Below, one piece after another: positions 1 to 8,000 of a stretch of 64,000 bases of DNA. The stretch spans positions 1,550,001 through 1,614,000 of the forward strand of contig CAWAJM010000001.1 in assembly GCA_963782445.1 (NCBI GenBank), written 5' to 3'. The translations under genes and the position numbers were made by a program. Below the pieces are notes generated by a model that saw nothing but the letters and a program-made list of their open reading frames with translations, was not told where the DNA came from and did not search any database. The stretch is from ZC4RG20 sp963782445 (GTDB lineage Bacteria; Pseudomonadota; Gammaproteobacteria; Steroidobacterales; Rariloculaceae). Every line of letters starts with the position of its first letter. Within the stretch, counting starts at the first letter, position 1.

Positions 1-141
1 CTTGAGCAGCTTGCTGACCGTGGGCTGGCCGAGATGCGTGGCGTCGGCCACGGCCCCGCAGGTCGCGAGCTCGCCGCGCGTCGATGCGAGCTGAGCCAGG
101 ACCATGGTCCCGTAATCCGTAAGCTTGCTCATGCGCAGCAT
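1..141 (-). CDS. Rrf2-family SUF Fe-S assembly regulator, N-terminal part (cut by window edge)
   Basis: Reading the minus strand from the ATG at 141 gives a product beginning MLRMSKLTDYGTMVLAQLAS and running into a helix-turn-helix segment (GQPTVSKLLK). This is the classic start of Rrf2 regulators of the SUF type found in Xanthomonas relatives, which control sufBCDS iron-sulfur cluster assembly. About 47 residues are visible; the cluster-binding cysteine region lies outside the window. The start at 141 is preferred over the internal ATG at 132 because the extra MLR residues match the family. A perfect palindrome lies 26 bp upstream and is probably its own operator. The suf genes would be expected downstream, beyond the left edge. 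Confidence 0.8.
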   Translation of the reverse strand, partial: MLRMSKLTDYGTMVLAQLASTRGELATCGAVADATHLGQPTVSKLLK

Positions 142-166
142 GGCGCCATCCCTGCGGCATCAAATA

Positions 167-181
167 GGACTATTTTAGTCC
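167..181. promoter_or_regulatory. IscR type-1-like palindromic operator
   Basis: A perfect inverted repeat, GGACTA-TTT-TAGTCC, sits between the Rrf2 regulator and bepA. Its core fits the published IscR type-1 pattern GACTR-WWW-YAGTC exactly, although the outer bases do not. The position 26 bp upstream of the regulator start suggests autoregulation by an Fe-S-loaded Rrf2 protein. Confidence 0.65.
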
Positions 182-237
182 CCTTTATGCGGCGCTGCCA
201 AGCCGATGGCGGCCGCGGCGAGGGACTCGCGCGCCGG

Positions 238-1734
238 CTAGGGTGCCGAGAAGCCCTCGGGGCCGTCGGGGCGTTGCCCGCCGCCGCTGCGGTCCTCGCC
301 GGTTTCCCCGCGCCGTCCCTTCGGCAGGTATTCGCTGAGCTCCTTGAGCCGGGCCGTGAGGCGCGCCTTCTCGACCGCATCGGCGTTCGGGACGTCGAGT
401 GCCATATGCAGCTGCCGGATGGCGAGCCGCAGGTTGCCCATCGCGACGTAGTATTCGCCCATGTAGTAGTGGGCGTTCAGCGTGTCGCCCTGCGCGTCGG
501 CCGCACGCGCGATGAGTCGGATCTGCTCGGGGGTCGGGGGCACGTTGTTGAGCAGGTCGAGAAGCAGGTGGTGGGCCTTAGCCGGCTGGTTCGCCTTGAG
601 CAGCACCTTCGCGTAGCTGATCGTCAGCGGGACGTTGCGCGGGAACAGCGTGATCGCGTCTTTGTAGATCTTGATGGCCTGGTCATAGAGGCCGCTGTCG
701 GCCAGTGCTTCGGCCTCGCCGATGCGGTAGGCGATGACCCCGGGATGCTGCGCGGCGAGCCGGCCGAAGATGCGATCGGCCCGATCGTCCTGCGAGAGGC
801 CTTCGAGCGCGAGCCCGAGCCCGTACTGCGTGGCGTCGGAGTTCGGGTCGGGCTTCGCCTTGAACTCCTTGAGCGCGGCCTCGGGCGTCGCTGCGCTCAT
901 GACCTCGATCCGTGCCTTCATGAGCCCGTAGCTCACGCTGTCGGCGGGGTGTGCCGGCGGCAGCTGCCGCGCCCGGGCCCTGGCTTCGGCGATGCGCTCG
1001 GTCGTCACGGGGTGGTCCTGCAGCATCTGCGGCACCGCGCGCTCGGAGGCGCCATAGCGCTGCTGCAGCTTCTCGAAGAAGTCGGCCATGGCGTCCGGAT
1101 TGAAGCCGGCCTCGGAGAGCAGCTTGATGCCGACGCGGTCGGCCTCCTGCTCGTCCGCGCGCGTGAAGTTGATCTGGTGCTGCGCCATGGCGGCCTGCGA
1201 GGCAGTCATGACACCCGCCATCGCATTGCCGCCCGCGTGAGTAGCGGCGCCGACCAGAAGAGCGGCCAGCATCGCGGCCATCGAGACGATGCCCGAGCGC
1301 TCGCTGTCGTAGGCCGCCCGCGCCATGTGGCGCTGGGTGACGTGGGAGATTTCGTGCGCGAGCACGGCGGCGAGCTCGCTCTCGCTGCCCGTCGCGAGGA
1401 TGAGCCCGGAATTCACGCCGACGTAGCCGCCCGGCAGCGAGAACGCATTGATCTCGCTGTTGTTGACGACGAAAAACTGGAACTGCTGGCTGCCGTCGCT
1501 CGCGCGGCTCGAGAGCTGGGAGCCCAGGGCCTGAATGTATTCGGTCAGGAGCGGATCTTCGTTAATCGCGCCGGCGCTGCGCAGCTGCATGACGACCTGG
1601 TGGCCGAGCTGCGCGCCCTTGGACTTGCTGAGCGCGGCGTCGGCCGGATTGCCGAAATCCGGCAGCTCGGCTGCGGCCGCGACGCCGGCGAAGGCGTGGG
1701 CCAACAACAGACACAGGCAGATCGCGCGCTTCAT
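238..1734 (-). CDS. bepA: Periplasmic M48 metalloprotease with TPR repeats (BepA/YfgC family)
   Basis: The 498-aa product has a signal peptide (about residues 1-21), a zinc-protease HEISH motif at 127-131 and a downstream EQEAD segment near 195-199 that would supply the third zinc ligand. The C-terminal half is made of TPR-like helices. BepA proteins act in the periplasm, helping LptD/BAM assembly or degrading stalled outer-membrane proteins. The start has a good ribosome site (GGAGGACAGG just before ATG). The gene lies downstream of bcp and gcvR on the same strand, 44 bp after bcp, the order found in E. coli and relatives. The C-terminus ends in a short Gly/Arg-rich tail of unknown value. 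Confidence 0.92.
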   Translation of the reverse strand: MKRAICLCLLLAHAFAGVAAAAELPDFGNPADAALSKSKGAQLGHQVVMQLRSAGAINEDPLLTEYIQALGSQLSSRASDGSQQFQFFVVNNSEINAFSLPGGYVGVNSGLILATGSESELAAVLAHEISHVTQRHMARAAYDSERSGIVSMAAMLAALLVGAATHAGGNAMAGVMTASQAAMAQHQINFTRADEQEADRVGIKLLSEAGFNPDAMADFFEKLQQRYGASERAVPQMLQDHPVTTERIAEARARARQLPPAHPADSVSYGLMKARIEVMSAATPEAALKEFKAKPDPNSDATQYGLGLALEGLSQDDRADRIFGRLAAQHPGVIAYRIGEAEALADSGLYDQAIKIYKDAITLFPRNVPLTISYAKVLLKANQPAKAHHLLLDLLNNVPPTPEQIRLIARAADAQGDTLNAHYYMGEYYVAMGNLRLAIRQLHMALDVPNADAVEKARLTARLKELSEYLPKGRRGETGEDRSGGGQRPDGPEGFSAP

Positions 1735-1778
1735 CCTGTCCTCCGGCCCAGCCGCGCACCCGCTCGAGCGGGCCTAAG

Positions 1779-2243
1779 CTATAGGGACAACGCGGCCTCC
1801 AAAACGTTCTCGACGTGCCCGGCGACTTTGACCTTGCGCCATTCCTGGCGCAGCACGCCGGACCCGTCCACGAGGAAGGTGCTGCGCTCGACGCCCATCA
1901 CCTTCTTGCCATACATGTTCTTCTCCCGGATCACGTCGAAGGCCCGGCAAAGCTTTTCTTCCGGGTCCGAGATCAGATCGAACGGCAGCCCGAGCTTTTC
2001 TTTGAACTTCTCGTGCGACGCAAGACTATCGCGCGATACGCCGAAGACGGCGATGCCGTGCTTCTCGAACTCGCCGAACCGCGCTGCGAAGTCCTTCCCC
2101 TCCGTCGTGCAGCCCGGGGTGTTGTCTTTGGGATAAAAGTACAGCACGAAGGGCCGCCCCGCCAGATCCTTCGTCGCGATGGGGCCGCCGGTCGACGAGG
2201 CCTTGAAGGACGGTATTTTCTTTCCAATACTTAAGGTTGCCAT
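1779..2243 (-). CDS. bcp: Peroxiredoxin of the Bcp/PrxQ family
   Basis: This 154-aa thioredoxin-fold peroxidase has the motif YPKDNTPGCTTEG, with the peroxidatic cysteine at residue 45. It would reduce hydrogen peroxide and organic hydroperoxides in the cytoplasm. The usual resolving cysteine five residues later (C50 in E. coli Bcp) is a lysine here. A further cysteine at 99, in the segment EEKLCRAFD, matches the third cysteine of E. coli Bcp. The enzyme may therefore work as a 1-Cys type or resolve through C99. The start is supported by GGAAGAAG upstream. It is collinear with gcvR and bepA. Confidence 0.92.
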   Translation of the reverse strand: MATLSIGKKIPSFKASSTGGPIATKDLAGRPFVLYFYPKDNTPGCTTEGKDFAARFGEFEKHGIAVFGVSRDSLASHEKFKEKLGLPFDLISDPEEKLCRAFDVIREKNMYGKKVMGVERSTFLVDGSGVLRQEWRKVKVAGHVENVLEAALSL

Positions 2244-2364
2244 GGTTTCTTCTTCCTAATTCTAGGGCCCGGTGCGGGCCGGCGGACCGTGTCCTCGCCC
2301 GGCGGCGGAGGCACTGCCTCGGCCCGACGGCCGCAGTCGGCCTGCGGCTGGCGCGGACGGGCGC

Positions 2365-2898
2365 CTACGAATGCTTGACGGGCTCCATGATGGCGTCGAC
2401 GTTGAGCTGATCGCAGAACTCCATGAATTCCTCGCGCAGCGCCGAGATGTGGATCGAGGCCGGGATGTTGATGTACATCTGCACGGAGAACATGGCCGTC
2501 TCCGTCTGGGTCGCCGTGTAGCTTCGCGCCGAGAGCTCGTCGATCTCGACCTGGCGCGTTGCGAAGAAACCGCTGAGGCTGTGCACGATGCCGGGTTGAT
2601 CGAGACCGACGACGTCGACGGCGTAGGGTAGCTGCTCCTTGTTGAAGTGACGCGACTCGGTGCGCCGGAACTGCATCGTGAGGCCGTTGTGGTCCGCGAA
2701 GCGGTCGAGGTCGCGCTCGAGCCGGCTGATGGTGTGCCAGTTGCCGGCGACGAGCAGCAGCATCCCGAAATCCGAGCCCAGCGCGGTCATTCTGCTTTCC
2801 TTGATGTTCCCGCCGCAGTCGAGGATCGTGCGCGTGAGCTCCTGCACGACGGCGTTGGGGTCTCCCCCTATGGCGGAGATGACCAGCAGTTGTTCCAT
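2365..2898 (-). CDS. gcvR: Glycine cleavage system regulator GcvR (tandem ACT domains)
   Basis: The 177-aa product from the ATG at 2898 (MEQLLVISAIGGDPNAVVQE) consists of two ACT-type domains, the second beginning near YAVDVVGLDQPGIVHS. GcvR binds glycine and antagonises GcvA control of the glycine cleavage operon. A longer in-frame reading starts at 3012 but would run into the divergent promoter region of dapA, so the shorter start is preferred. The gene is divergent from dapA, with 132 bp between the start codons, as in E. coli. Confidence 0.88.
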   Translation of the reverse strand: MEQLLVISAIGGDPNAVVQELTRTILDCGGNIKESRMTALGSDFGMLLLVAGNWHTISRLERDLDRFADHNGLTMQFRRTESRHFNKEQLPYAVDVVGLDQPGIVHSLSGFFATRQVEIDELSARSYTATQTETAMFSVQMYINIPASIHISALREEFMEFCDQLNVDAIMEPVKHS

Positions 2899-3030
2899 CA
2901 GCAATGAGTCCAGGCCCTGGCGTTGCGGGGACCAGTGTACCCGGAAGTTGAGGGGGCGCAATGTCCAAGTTGCGCCGATTTGGGGCGCCCAGTACCATCC
3001 CTCGCTTTCCACCCCCGCAGGGACAGCCCA

Positions 3031-3918
3031 ATGTTGTCAGGCAGCATGGTTGCGCTCGTCACGCCGATGCACGCGGACGGCTCCATCGATTACGAGGCCC
3101 TGGCCAATCTCATCGAGTTCCACGTCGAGGCCGGCAGCGAAGCGCTCGTGATCGGCGGCACGACGGGTGAGTCGCCGACCTTGACGCGCGGCGAGCATGT
3201 CGAGCTCATCGAGCGCAGCTGCGAATGTGCGGACGGCCGAATCCCCATCGTCGCCGGGACGGGCTCGAACTCGACGGCCCAGACGCTGGCGCTGTCGCGC
3301 GCCGTCGATACGTATCCGCTGCTCGCGCTCATGGTCGTGACGCCTTACTACAACAAGCCGACCCAGGAAGGCCTGTTCCGGCATTTCTCGGCCGTCGCCG
3401 AGGCCGTCGAGCATCCGCTCATCGTCTATAACGTGCCCGGCCGTACCGGCGTCGATCTCAAGCCTGCGACCGTGGCGCGGCTCGCCGGGCACGCCAATAT
3501 CGCGGCCATCAAGGAGGCGACCGGGGAACTCGATCGCCTCGAGGCACTCAGAGACGGTTGCGGGCCGGACTTCTCGCTGTTGAGCGGGGACGACGGCACC
3601 TCTGCGGAATTCATGCTGCGCGGCGGACACGGAGTGATTTCCGTGACCGCCAACGTCGCACCGGCCGCCATGCGGCGGCTTTGCGATGCCGCGCGGGCGG
3701 GAGACCGGGAGGCCGCCGAAAGGATCGACGCGACGCTGCGCGGCCTGCATCGGGCGCTGTTCGTCGAAAGCAACCCGATCCCGGTCAAATGGGCCATGCA
3801 GCAAATGGGCTTCATGGGTCCCGGAATCCGGCTGCCGTTGACGCCCTTGGCCGAGCATTTCCACGACATCGTGCATGCCGCCATGGTCGAGGCCGGGGTC
3901 GAGCTGCCGCGAAGCTGA
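3031..3918 (+). CDS. dapA: 4-hydroxy-tetrahydrodipicolinate synthase
   Basis: The 295-aa TIM-barrel aldolase condenses pyruvate with aspartate semialdehyde in lysine and diaminopimelate synthesis. All the key residues of the E. coli enzyme are at matching positions: T44/T45 in GGTTGE, Y107 in TPYYNKP, Y133 and R138 in VYNVPGRTG, and the Schiff-base lysine K161 in AAIKEATG. The start at 3031 has CAGGGACA upstream and gives the usual family length; the open frame extends further upstream only through the promoter region. A BamC-like lipoprotein gene follows after 23 bp, reproducing the dapA-bamC order. Confidence 0.96.
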   Translation: MLSGSMVALVTPMHADGSIDYEALANLIEFHVEAGSEALVIGGTTGESPTLTRGEHVELIERSCECADGRIPIVAGTGSNSTAQTLALSRAVDTYPLLALMVVTPYYNKPTQEGLFRHFSAVAEAVEHPLIVYNVPGRTGVDLKPATVARLAGHANIAAIKEATGELDRLEALRDGCGPDFSLLSGDDGTSAEFMLRGGHGVISVTANVAPAAMRRLCDAARAGDREAAERIDATLRGLHRALFVESNPIPVKWAMQQMGFMGPGIRLPLTPLAEHFHDIVHAAMVEAGVELPRS

Positions 3919-3941
3919 TTCGCAAGAGATAGATTTCGTTC

Positions 3942-4340
3942 ATGCTGAGATTCGCCGTTCCGGGGGTGCTGCTCGCCTCCTGTCTACTCGCAGGCTGTTT
4001 CGGGCACACCGGAGCGCTGAACTGCGCCGACGCGTCCCGCTACGCGAACAGCCGCTCTGCGCCGCCCCTGCGCGTTCCCGACGACCTCTCGCTGCCCGAC
4101 GAATCGGATTCGCTGTCCGTGCCGCCGCCGCCTCGTAACGGCTCGGCGGCCGCCAAGGCGGCCTCGAGTGCATCGACGACCTCCGGCGATGGCCACTGCC
4201 TGGAGGTCCCGCCCAATTTCGGCAAGGACAACACGGCGGCGCAGAAGGCCGCCGCTGCGTCGAGCAGCGCGGCGGACAGCGGAACGCGCCGCTCGAGGCG
4301 CGAACGCCGGCGCGCGCGGCGCGCCGGCGACGACGACTGA
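3942..4340 (+). CDS. Short BamC-like lipoprotein downstream of dapA
   Basis: The 132-aa product has a lipoprotein signal ending in LLAGC at residue 19. After it comes a stretch, YANSRSAPPLRVPDDLSLPD, that resembles the unstructured N-terminal segment of BamC, the part known from E. coli to bind BamD. The two helix-grip domains of full-length BamC are absent. Instead there is a low-complexity Ala/Ser region and a highly basic tail (SRRERRRARRAG). Position immediately after dapA is exactly where bamC (nlpB/dapX) sits in E. coli. The assignment rests on synteny plus this short motif, so it is an inference; it could also be a lineage-specific lipoprotein. Confidence 0.6.
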   Translation: MLRFAVPGVLLASCLLAGCFGHTGALNCADASRYANSRSAPPLRVPDDLSLPDESDSLSVPPPPRNGSAAAKAASSASTTSGDGHCLEVPPNFGKDNTAAQKAAAASSSAADSGTRRSRRERRRARRAGDDD

Positions 4341-4532
4341 GCTTTCGCGCCTCGCGCGCTCGTCACTGCGGCCGCCCGCCGCGGCACCCGGTTGGCGCCG
4401 CCGCCGCCCGCCCGCTCCGTGCATCTCTCTCGCCCGCAAGCCATCGAGGACAGCGCTTCGTACCGTGGTACGAATCTTGCTGAGCCTTGAAAGGAACCAC
4501 GCCGCCGCCGGCACGCGGCGAGGGAGCAGTTG

Positions 4533-4931
4533 ATGCGTACAATCGTTTTGATTCTTGTGGGCTGCGCGTTTGCGGTGGTTTTAGCGGTCTTGGGCCGCTT
4601 CGCAGACCGGCGCACTGCGCTCGCGGTGAACGGCGCCTTCATTTTCATCGTCTGCTGGACGGCGTTCACTTTCGGCGACTTCTTCGTGAGCATCTTTCGG
4701 CCCGGCCACGCGCCGCTGCCGGAGTTCGGCAAGCATGTGGCGATCTTCGTCGCGCCGGTCGCGGCCGCCTTGTTCGCGACCCGCAAATCGCTGCATGCGG
4801 GGCTGCGCACGGCGCCGGCCGGACGGCCGGAGGCCGTTACGGCGCCGCACGCCGACGCGCACGGCACCGAGCACGCCGGCGCCGCCGAACAGGACGAGCG
4901 CCCGCGGAGGACGGGTACTTCGGGACACTGA
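4533..4931 (+). CDS. Small membrane protein of unknown function
   Basis: The product is 132 aa from the ATG at 4533, with AGGGAG upstream; a TTG one codon earlier is possible. It has about three hydrophobic helices in the first 85 residues (near 2-20, 30-52 and 68-85). The tail is hydrophilic, rich in Ala, His and charged residues (residues 86-132). I do not recognise a family. It stands alone between the BamC-like gene and a convergent NmrA-like gene, with a strong hairpin after its stop codon. Confidence 0.6.
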   Translation: MRTIVLILVGCAFAVVLAVLGRFADRRTALAVNGAFIFIVCWTAFTFGDFFVSIFRPGHAPLPEFGKHVAIFVAPVAAALFATRKSLHAGLRTAPAGRPEAVTAPHADAHGTEHAGAAEQDERPRRTGTSGH

Positions 4932-4937
4932 GAACGA

Positions 4938-4976
4938 CGACGCGGCCCGAGCCCCCGAGGGGGCCGGGCCGCGTCG
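4938..4976. terminator. Strong hairpin between convergent genes
   Basis: A perfect 12-bp inverted repeat (CGACGCGGCCCG at 4938-4949 and its complement at 4965-4976) encloses a second GC stem. It lies between the stop of the small membrane protein and the stop of the convergent NmrA-like gene. There is no clear T tract, so it is a bidirectional terminator-like structure rather than a textbook intrinsic terminator. Confidence 0.5.
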
Positions 4977-5035
4977 AAGGCCGGTTCTTGCGGCCTCAGG
5001 CCGGAAACGCGCGGCAGTTTCGCTGCCGCGGCCGG

Positions 5036-5989
5036 TCAGGAGTTGGCGGAGCCGACGATCGCGTCCTTGTTCTTCGTAATGAACTGATCGAAGTTCTGCA
5101 GCTGCGGATCGAGCTTCTTGGCTTCGGCCACGCTTCTCGCGCCGAGCACCTCGCGCTCGAAGTCCCGGTAGACCTGGAACATATTGCCGAGCTCATCGGC
5201 CCCAGGAAAGCCGAAGCCGCGATAGGTATCGGCATCGACGGCGTTGTAGGTCACGGGCGCGCCGAGAATCGTCGCCAGCTTCCGGCTCATCTCGTCGATG
5301 GTCAGGGCCTCGCCGGCGATGCCGACGGTCTTACCGATGTACTCCGAGCCCGCCTTGAAGATGCCGTAGGCGGCCTTGCCGATGTCCTCGGCCGCGATAC
5401 CGCCGAGCTTGGCATTGCCCATGGGCATGGCCCACGCATATTGCCCGTTCTCGCCCTTCTTCGGGCAGATGCCGAACATGAAGAGGTTGTCCCAGTAGAA
5501 GGTTGTGACGAGCTTCGTCAAGGGCAGGCCGGCGAAGAAGGCGTCCGCTTCGGCCTTGGCGTCGAAGTGCGGCACGCGGTACTTCTCCTGAAGGAAAGGC
5601 ATGCGCTTGTCGTCCGGGGCCATGAACTGGCGCGTGTCCTCGAGCGTCGACCAGACGACGTGCTTGACGCCGGCGGCTTTTGCCGCATCCGCAATATTCT
5701 TGGCCTGGGTCTTTTCTTTTTCGGCGGAGAAGTGTTCCCAGAAGTTCGTGACCGCATAGACGCCGTAGGCGCCCGCAAAGGCCTTCTTGAGGCTTTCGAC
5801 GTTGTCGAGATCGGCCTGGACGACCTCGGCGCCCTGGGAGGCGAGCGCGCGGGCTTTGTCCTTGCTCGGGTCCCGCGTGATCGCGCGGCATGCGAAGTCG
5901 CCGGACGCATCGCCCAGGATCGAACGGCAGAGGCCGCCGCCTTGCGAGCCCGTCGAACCTACTACCGCAATTATTTTCTTGTCTGCCAT
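5036..5989 (-). CDS. NmrA/HSCARG-like NAD(P)-binding protein
   Basis: The 317-aa product begins with a beta-strand and a Rossmann glycine motif (IAVVGSTGSQGGGLCRSI). It continues through segments typical of the NmrA-like atypical short-chain dehydrogenase group (AYGVYAVTNFWEH, AGVKHVVWSTLED). These proteins bind NADP(H) and often act as redox sensors or as reductases of unknown substrate; the canonical Tyr-x-x-x-Lys pair is not evident. It is monocistronic, convergent with the small membrane protein and divergent from the GNAT-VTT pair. Confidence 0.82.
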   Translation of the reverse strand: MADKKIIAVVGSTGSQGGGLCRSILGDASGDFACRAITRDPSKDKARALASQGAEVVQADLDNVESLKKAFAGAYGVYAVTNFWEHFSAEKEKTQAKNIADAAKAAGVKHVVWSTLEDTRQFMAPDDKRMPFLQEKYRVPHFDAKAEADAFFAGLPLTKLVTTFYWDNLFMFGICPKKGENGQYAWAMPMGNAKLGGIAAEDIGKAAYGIFKAGSEYIGKTVGIAGEALTIDEMSRKLATILGAPVTYNAVDADTYRGFGFPGADELGNMFQVYRDFEREVLGARSVAEAKKLDPQLQNFDQFITKNKDAIVGSANS

Positions 5990-6105
5990 GTCGTTCCCCT
6001 ATCAGACTGACTCGAACGAAAGAGCGAAAGCATAAACTGTCGGGGACGAATAAAGAACCGTTGGGCCCAAACGCGGGTCTTACCTCCATCGGAGTGCAGG
6101 AAAAG

Positions 6106-6627
6106 TTGGAACCCGAACTCGAGATTACCGTCCGGCCGGCCGAACTGCAGGACGTTCCGACGCTGCATGGCTTCATCGGCGAGCTCGCGGAGTACGAGCG
6201 GCTCACGCACGAGTTCACGGCGGCGCCCGACGCGCTGGCTCGGGCCTTGTTCGGCGAGCGGCCGGTGGCCGAGGCCCTCGTGGCCGAGCTCGACGGAGCC
6301 GCGGCCGGCTTCGCGCTGTGCTTCGCGACCTACTCGACTTTCCTGGGCCGCCCGGGTCTGTACCTAGAGGACCTCTATGTGCGGCGGGCACTTCGGGGAC
6401 GCGGCGTGGGCCGCGCGCTGCTCGGGGCGGTCGCGGGCCTGGCCGTTACGCGCGGTTGCGGCCGTCTCGAATGGTCGGTACTGAACTGGAACGAGCCGGC
6501 AATCGCGGTCTACCGGCAGCTCGGCGGTGTCCCCATGGCCGATTGGACGGTCTATCGACTGACGGGAGATGCGCTGGCGCGGCTCGCGGACGGGCGCGAG
6601 CCGATCGAGCCGGGCGGGGCGGCATGA
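6106..6627 (+). CDS. GNAT-family N-acetyltransferase
   Basis: The fold is recognisable from an N-terminal ITVRPAELQDVPTL, the segment LYLEDLYVRRALRGRGVGRA (motif A, acetyl-CoA pyrophosphate loop R/Q-x-x-G-x-G/A) and WSVLNWNEPAIAVYRQLGG. It resembles the diamine/amino-group acetyltransferases of about 160 aa. No ATG is available in the right place. A TTG at 6106 preceded by AGGA is chosen (173 aa); a GTG at 6094 is the alternative. The stop codon overlaps the ATG of the next gene by 4 bp (ATGA), so the two are translationally coupled. Its substrate is unknown. Confidence 0.85.
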   Translation: MEPELEITVRPAELQDVPTLHGFIGELAEYERLTHEFTAAPDALARALFGERPVAEALVAELDGAAAGFALCFATYSTFLGRPGLYLEDLYVRRALRGRGVGRALLGAVAGLAVTRGCGRLEWSVLNWNEPAIAVYRQLGGVPMADWTVYRLTGDALARLADGREPIEPGGAA

Positions 6628-7310
6628 AGCGCAGCGATCTCAAGGGCCTCGGACCCATCGTCGTCGTCATTGCCTTGAGCGTGGGTTTCCACTTCGTCGG
6701 CGATGCCCTGTTCGGCGACCGCATCGACGCGATCGCGGCGGAGCTCGAGGCCCTCGTGGCCTCGCTCGGCTTCCTGGGCTATGTGGTCATCGTCGCCGCC
6801 TATGCGTTTTGCTCGTTTTTCTTCGTGCCGCTGCTGATCCCGCTCAATATCGCGAGCGGAGCGCTCTACGGCCCCTATGTGGGCACGGCCGTGGCGCTCG
6901 CTTCCATCTCGGCCGGCGCGGCGGCCTCGGCGATCTCGGTCCGCCATGTCTTCACGGGTATGCAGCGCCTCGTCAAGGACCGCGCCGGGGCTGAGCGGAT
7001 CCGCGAGCAGGTCGGGGCGTACGGCTCGACCGTCGTCGTCGTCGTGCGGCTCGCGTTCATCGTCCCGTATCTATGGCAGAACATCATGCTCGCGCTCTCG
7101 CCCATCGCGCTCGACCGGCTCGTGATCTTGACGGCGATCGGGGCGCTACCCGGCGCCGCCGTTTACGCGCTGCTCGGGGCGGGGCTCGTGGCGCAGGAAA
7201 GCGTCACGCAGCTGACGATCTACCTGGGCCTTGCGATCGTGCTGTTCGCGGCCATCGCCCTCGGCGTCAAGTACCTGCGCAGCCGCTATCCGTCGGGCGA
7301 CCCGTTCTGA
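6624..7310 (+). CDS. TVP38/VTT (DedA-like) family membrane protein
   Basis: The 228-aa integral membrane protein has five or six hydrophobic segments. It carries the VTT signature region FFVPLLIPLNIASGALYGPY with the following glycine-rich helix, and a later RLAFIVPYLWQN segment. VTT proteins are inner-membrane proteins linked to lipid handling; the exact role of this subgroup is unknown. The gene overlaps the upstream acetyltransferase by 4 bp, so the two are probably co-translated. Confidence 0.82.
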   Translation: MKRSDLKGLGPIVVVIALSVGFHFVGDALFGDRIDAIAAELEALVASLGFLGYVVIVAAYAFCSFFFVPLLIPLNIASGALYGPYVGTAVALASISAGAAASAISVRHVFTGMQRLVKDRAGAERIREQVGAYGSTVVVVVRLAFIVPYLWQNIMLALSPIALDRLVILTAIGALPGAAVYALLGAGLVAQESVTQLTIYLGLAIVLFAAIALGVKYLRSRYPSGDPF

Positions 7311-7395
7311 GGCGCGGGCCGCCCCGGGCTTGCGGAGCGCGCAAGCCTGGTTGAAGATGCGCCGGGGAGCATCAGCCGGCAGGACGGCCTACACC

Positions 7396-7878
7396 ATGCC
7401 TTCGTTCGACGTAGTCTCCGAGCTCGACCAACATGAGCTCACGAACGCGGTAGATCAGGCCAACCGCGAGATCACGAACCGCTTCGATTTCAAGGGCTCC
7501 GGTGCCAAATTCGAGCTTGTGGAGTACACGGTGACCCTCGAGGCCCCGAGCGACTTTCAGCTCAAGCAGATGCTGGACATCCTGACGCAGAAGCTGTCTG
7601 CACGGCACATCGACGTTGCGGCCATGGACACACAGGAGCCCGAGATCACGCTGAGCAAGGCGCGCCAGACCGTGGCCATGAAGCACGGCGTCGACACCGA
7701 GCACGCCCGTAAGATCGTCAAGCACATCAAGGACTCGAAGCTCAAGGTCCAGGCAGCCATCCAGGGCGATCAGGTCCGCGTGACGGGCAAGAAGCGCGAC
7801 GACCTGCAGGACGCCATCCGGCTGCTCAAGGGCGCGAACGTCGGGCTGCCGCTGCAGTTCACGAACTTCCGGGATTGA
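7396..7878 (+). CDS. yajQ: YajQ-family nucleotide-binding protein
   Basis: The 160-aa product starts MPSFDVVSELDQHELTNAVD and contains NRFDFKGSGA and LPLQFTNFRD at the end, all hallmarks of YajQ. In Xanthomonas and Pseudomonas, YajQ orthologues bind cyclic di-GMP and influence virulence gene transcription. The open frame extends upstream to 7231 inside the preceding gene, but the family start is the ATG at 7396. It is 85 bp downstream of the VTT gene and convergent with the DUF99 gene; the gap holds one copy of an 18-bp dispersed repeat. Confidence 0.93.
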   Translation: MPSFDVVSELDQHELTNAVDQANREITNRFDFKGSGAKFELVEYTVTLEAPSDFQLKQMLDILTQKLSARHIDVAAMDTQEPEITLSKARQTVAMKHGVDTEHARKIVKHIKDSKLKVQAAIQGDQVRVTGKKRDDLQDAIRLLKGANVGLPLQFTNFRD

Positions 7879-7914
7879 CGCGTTCGTCGCCGGCTTTCGG
7901 GCGTGGCCGTCGTT

Positions 7915-7932
7915 CGCATGATTCCTGAACGG
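7915..7932 (+). repeat. 18-bp dispersed repeat, copy 1
   Basis: CGCATGATTCCTGAACGG, between the convergent yajQ and DUF99 genes. The exact complement occurs at 21117-21134, and near-identical copies at 27821 and 27873. Confidence 0.75.
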
Positions 7933-8000
7933 TGGTCCGAGGCGTTCTCTCGAGCTCGACGGGCGCTAAGGCGCCGGTCCGAGCGCCTCGCCGGCCGTGC

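Noticed and set aside
34..2136. 700-codon open frame on the plus strand
   Set aside because: It is antisense to bepA and bcp, which have clear motifs and ribosome sites; the product is Arg/Ala/Gly-rich shadow sequence from high GC.
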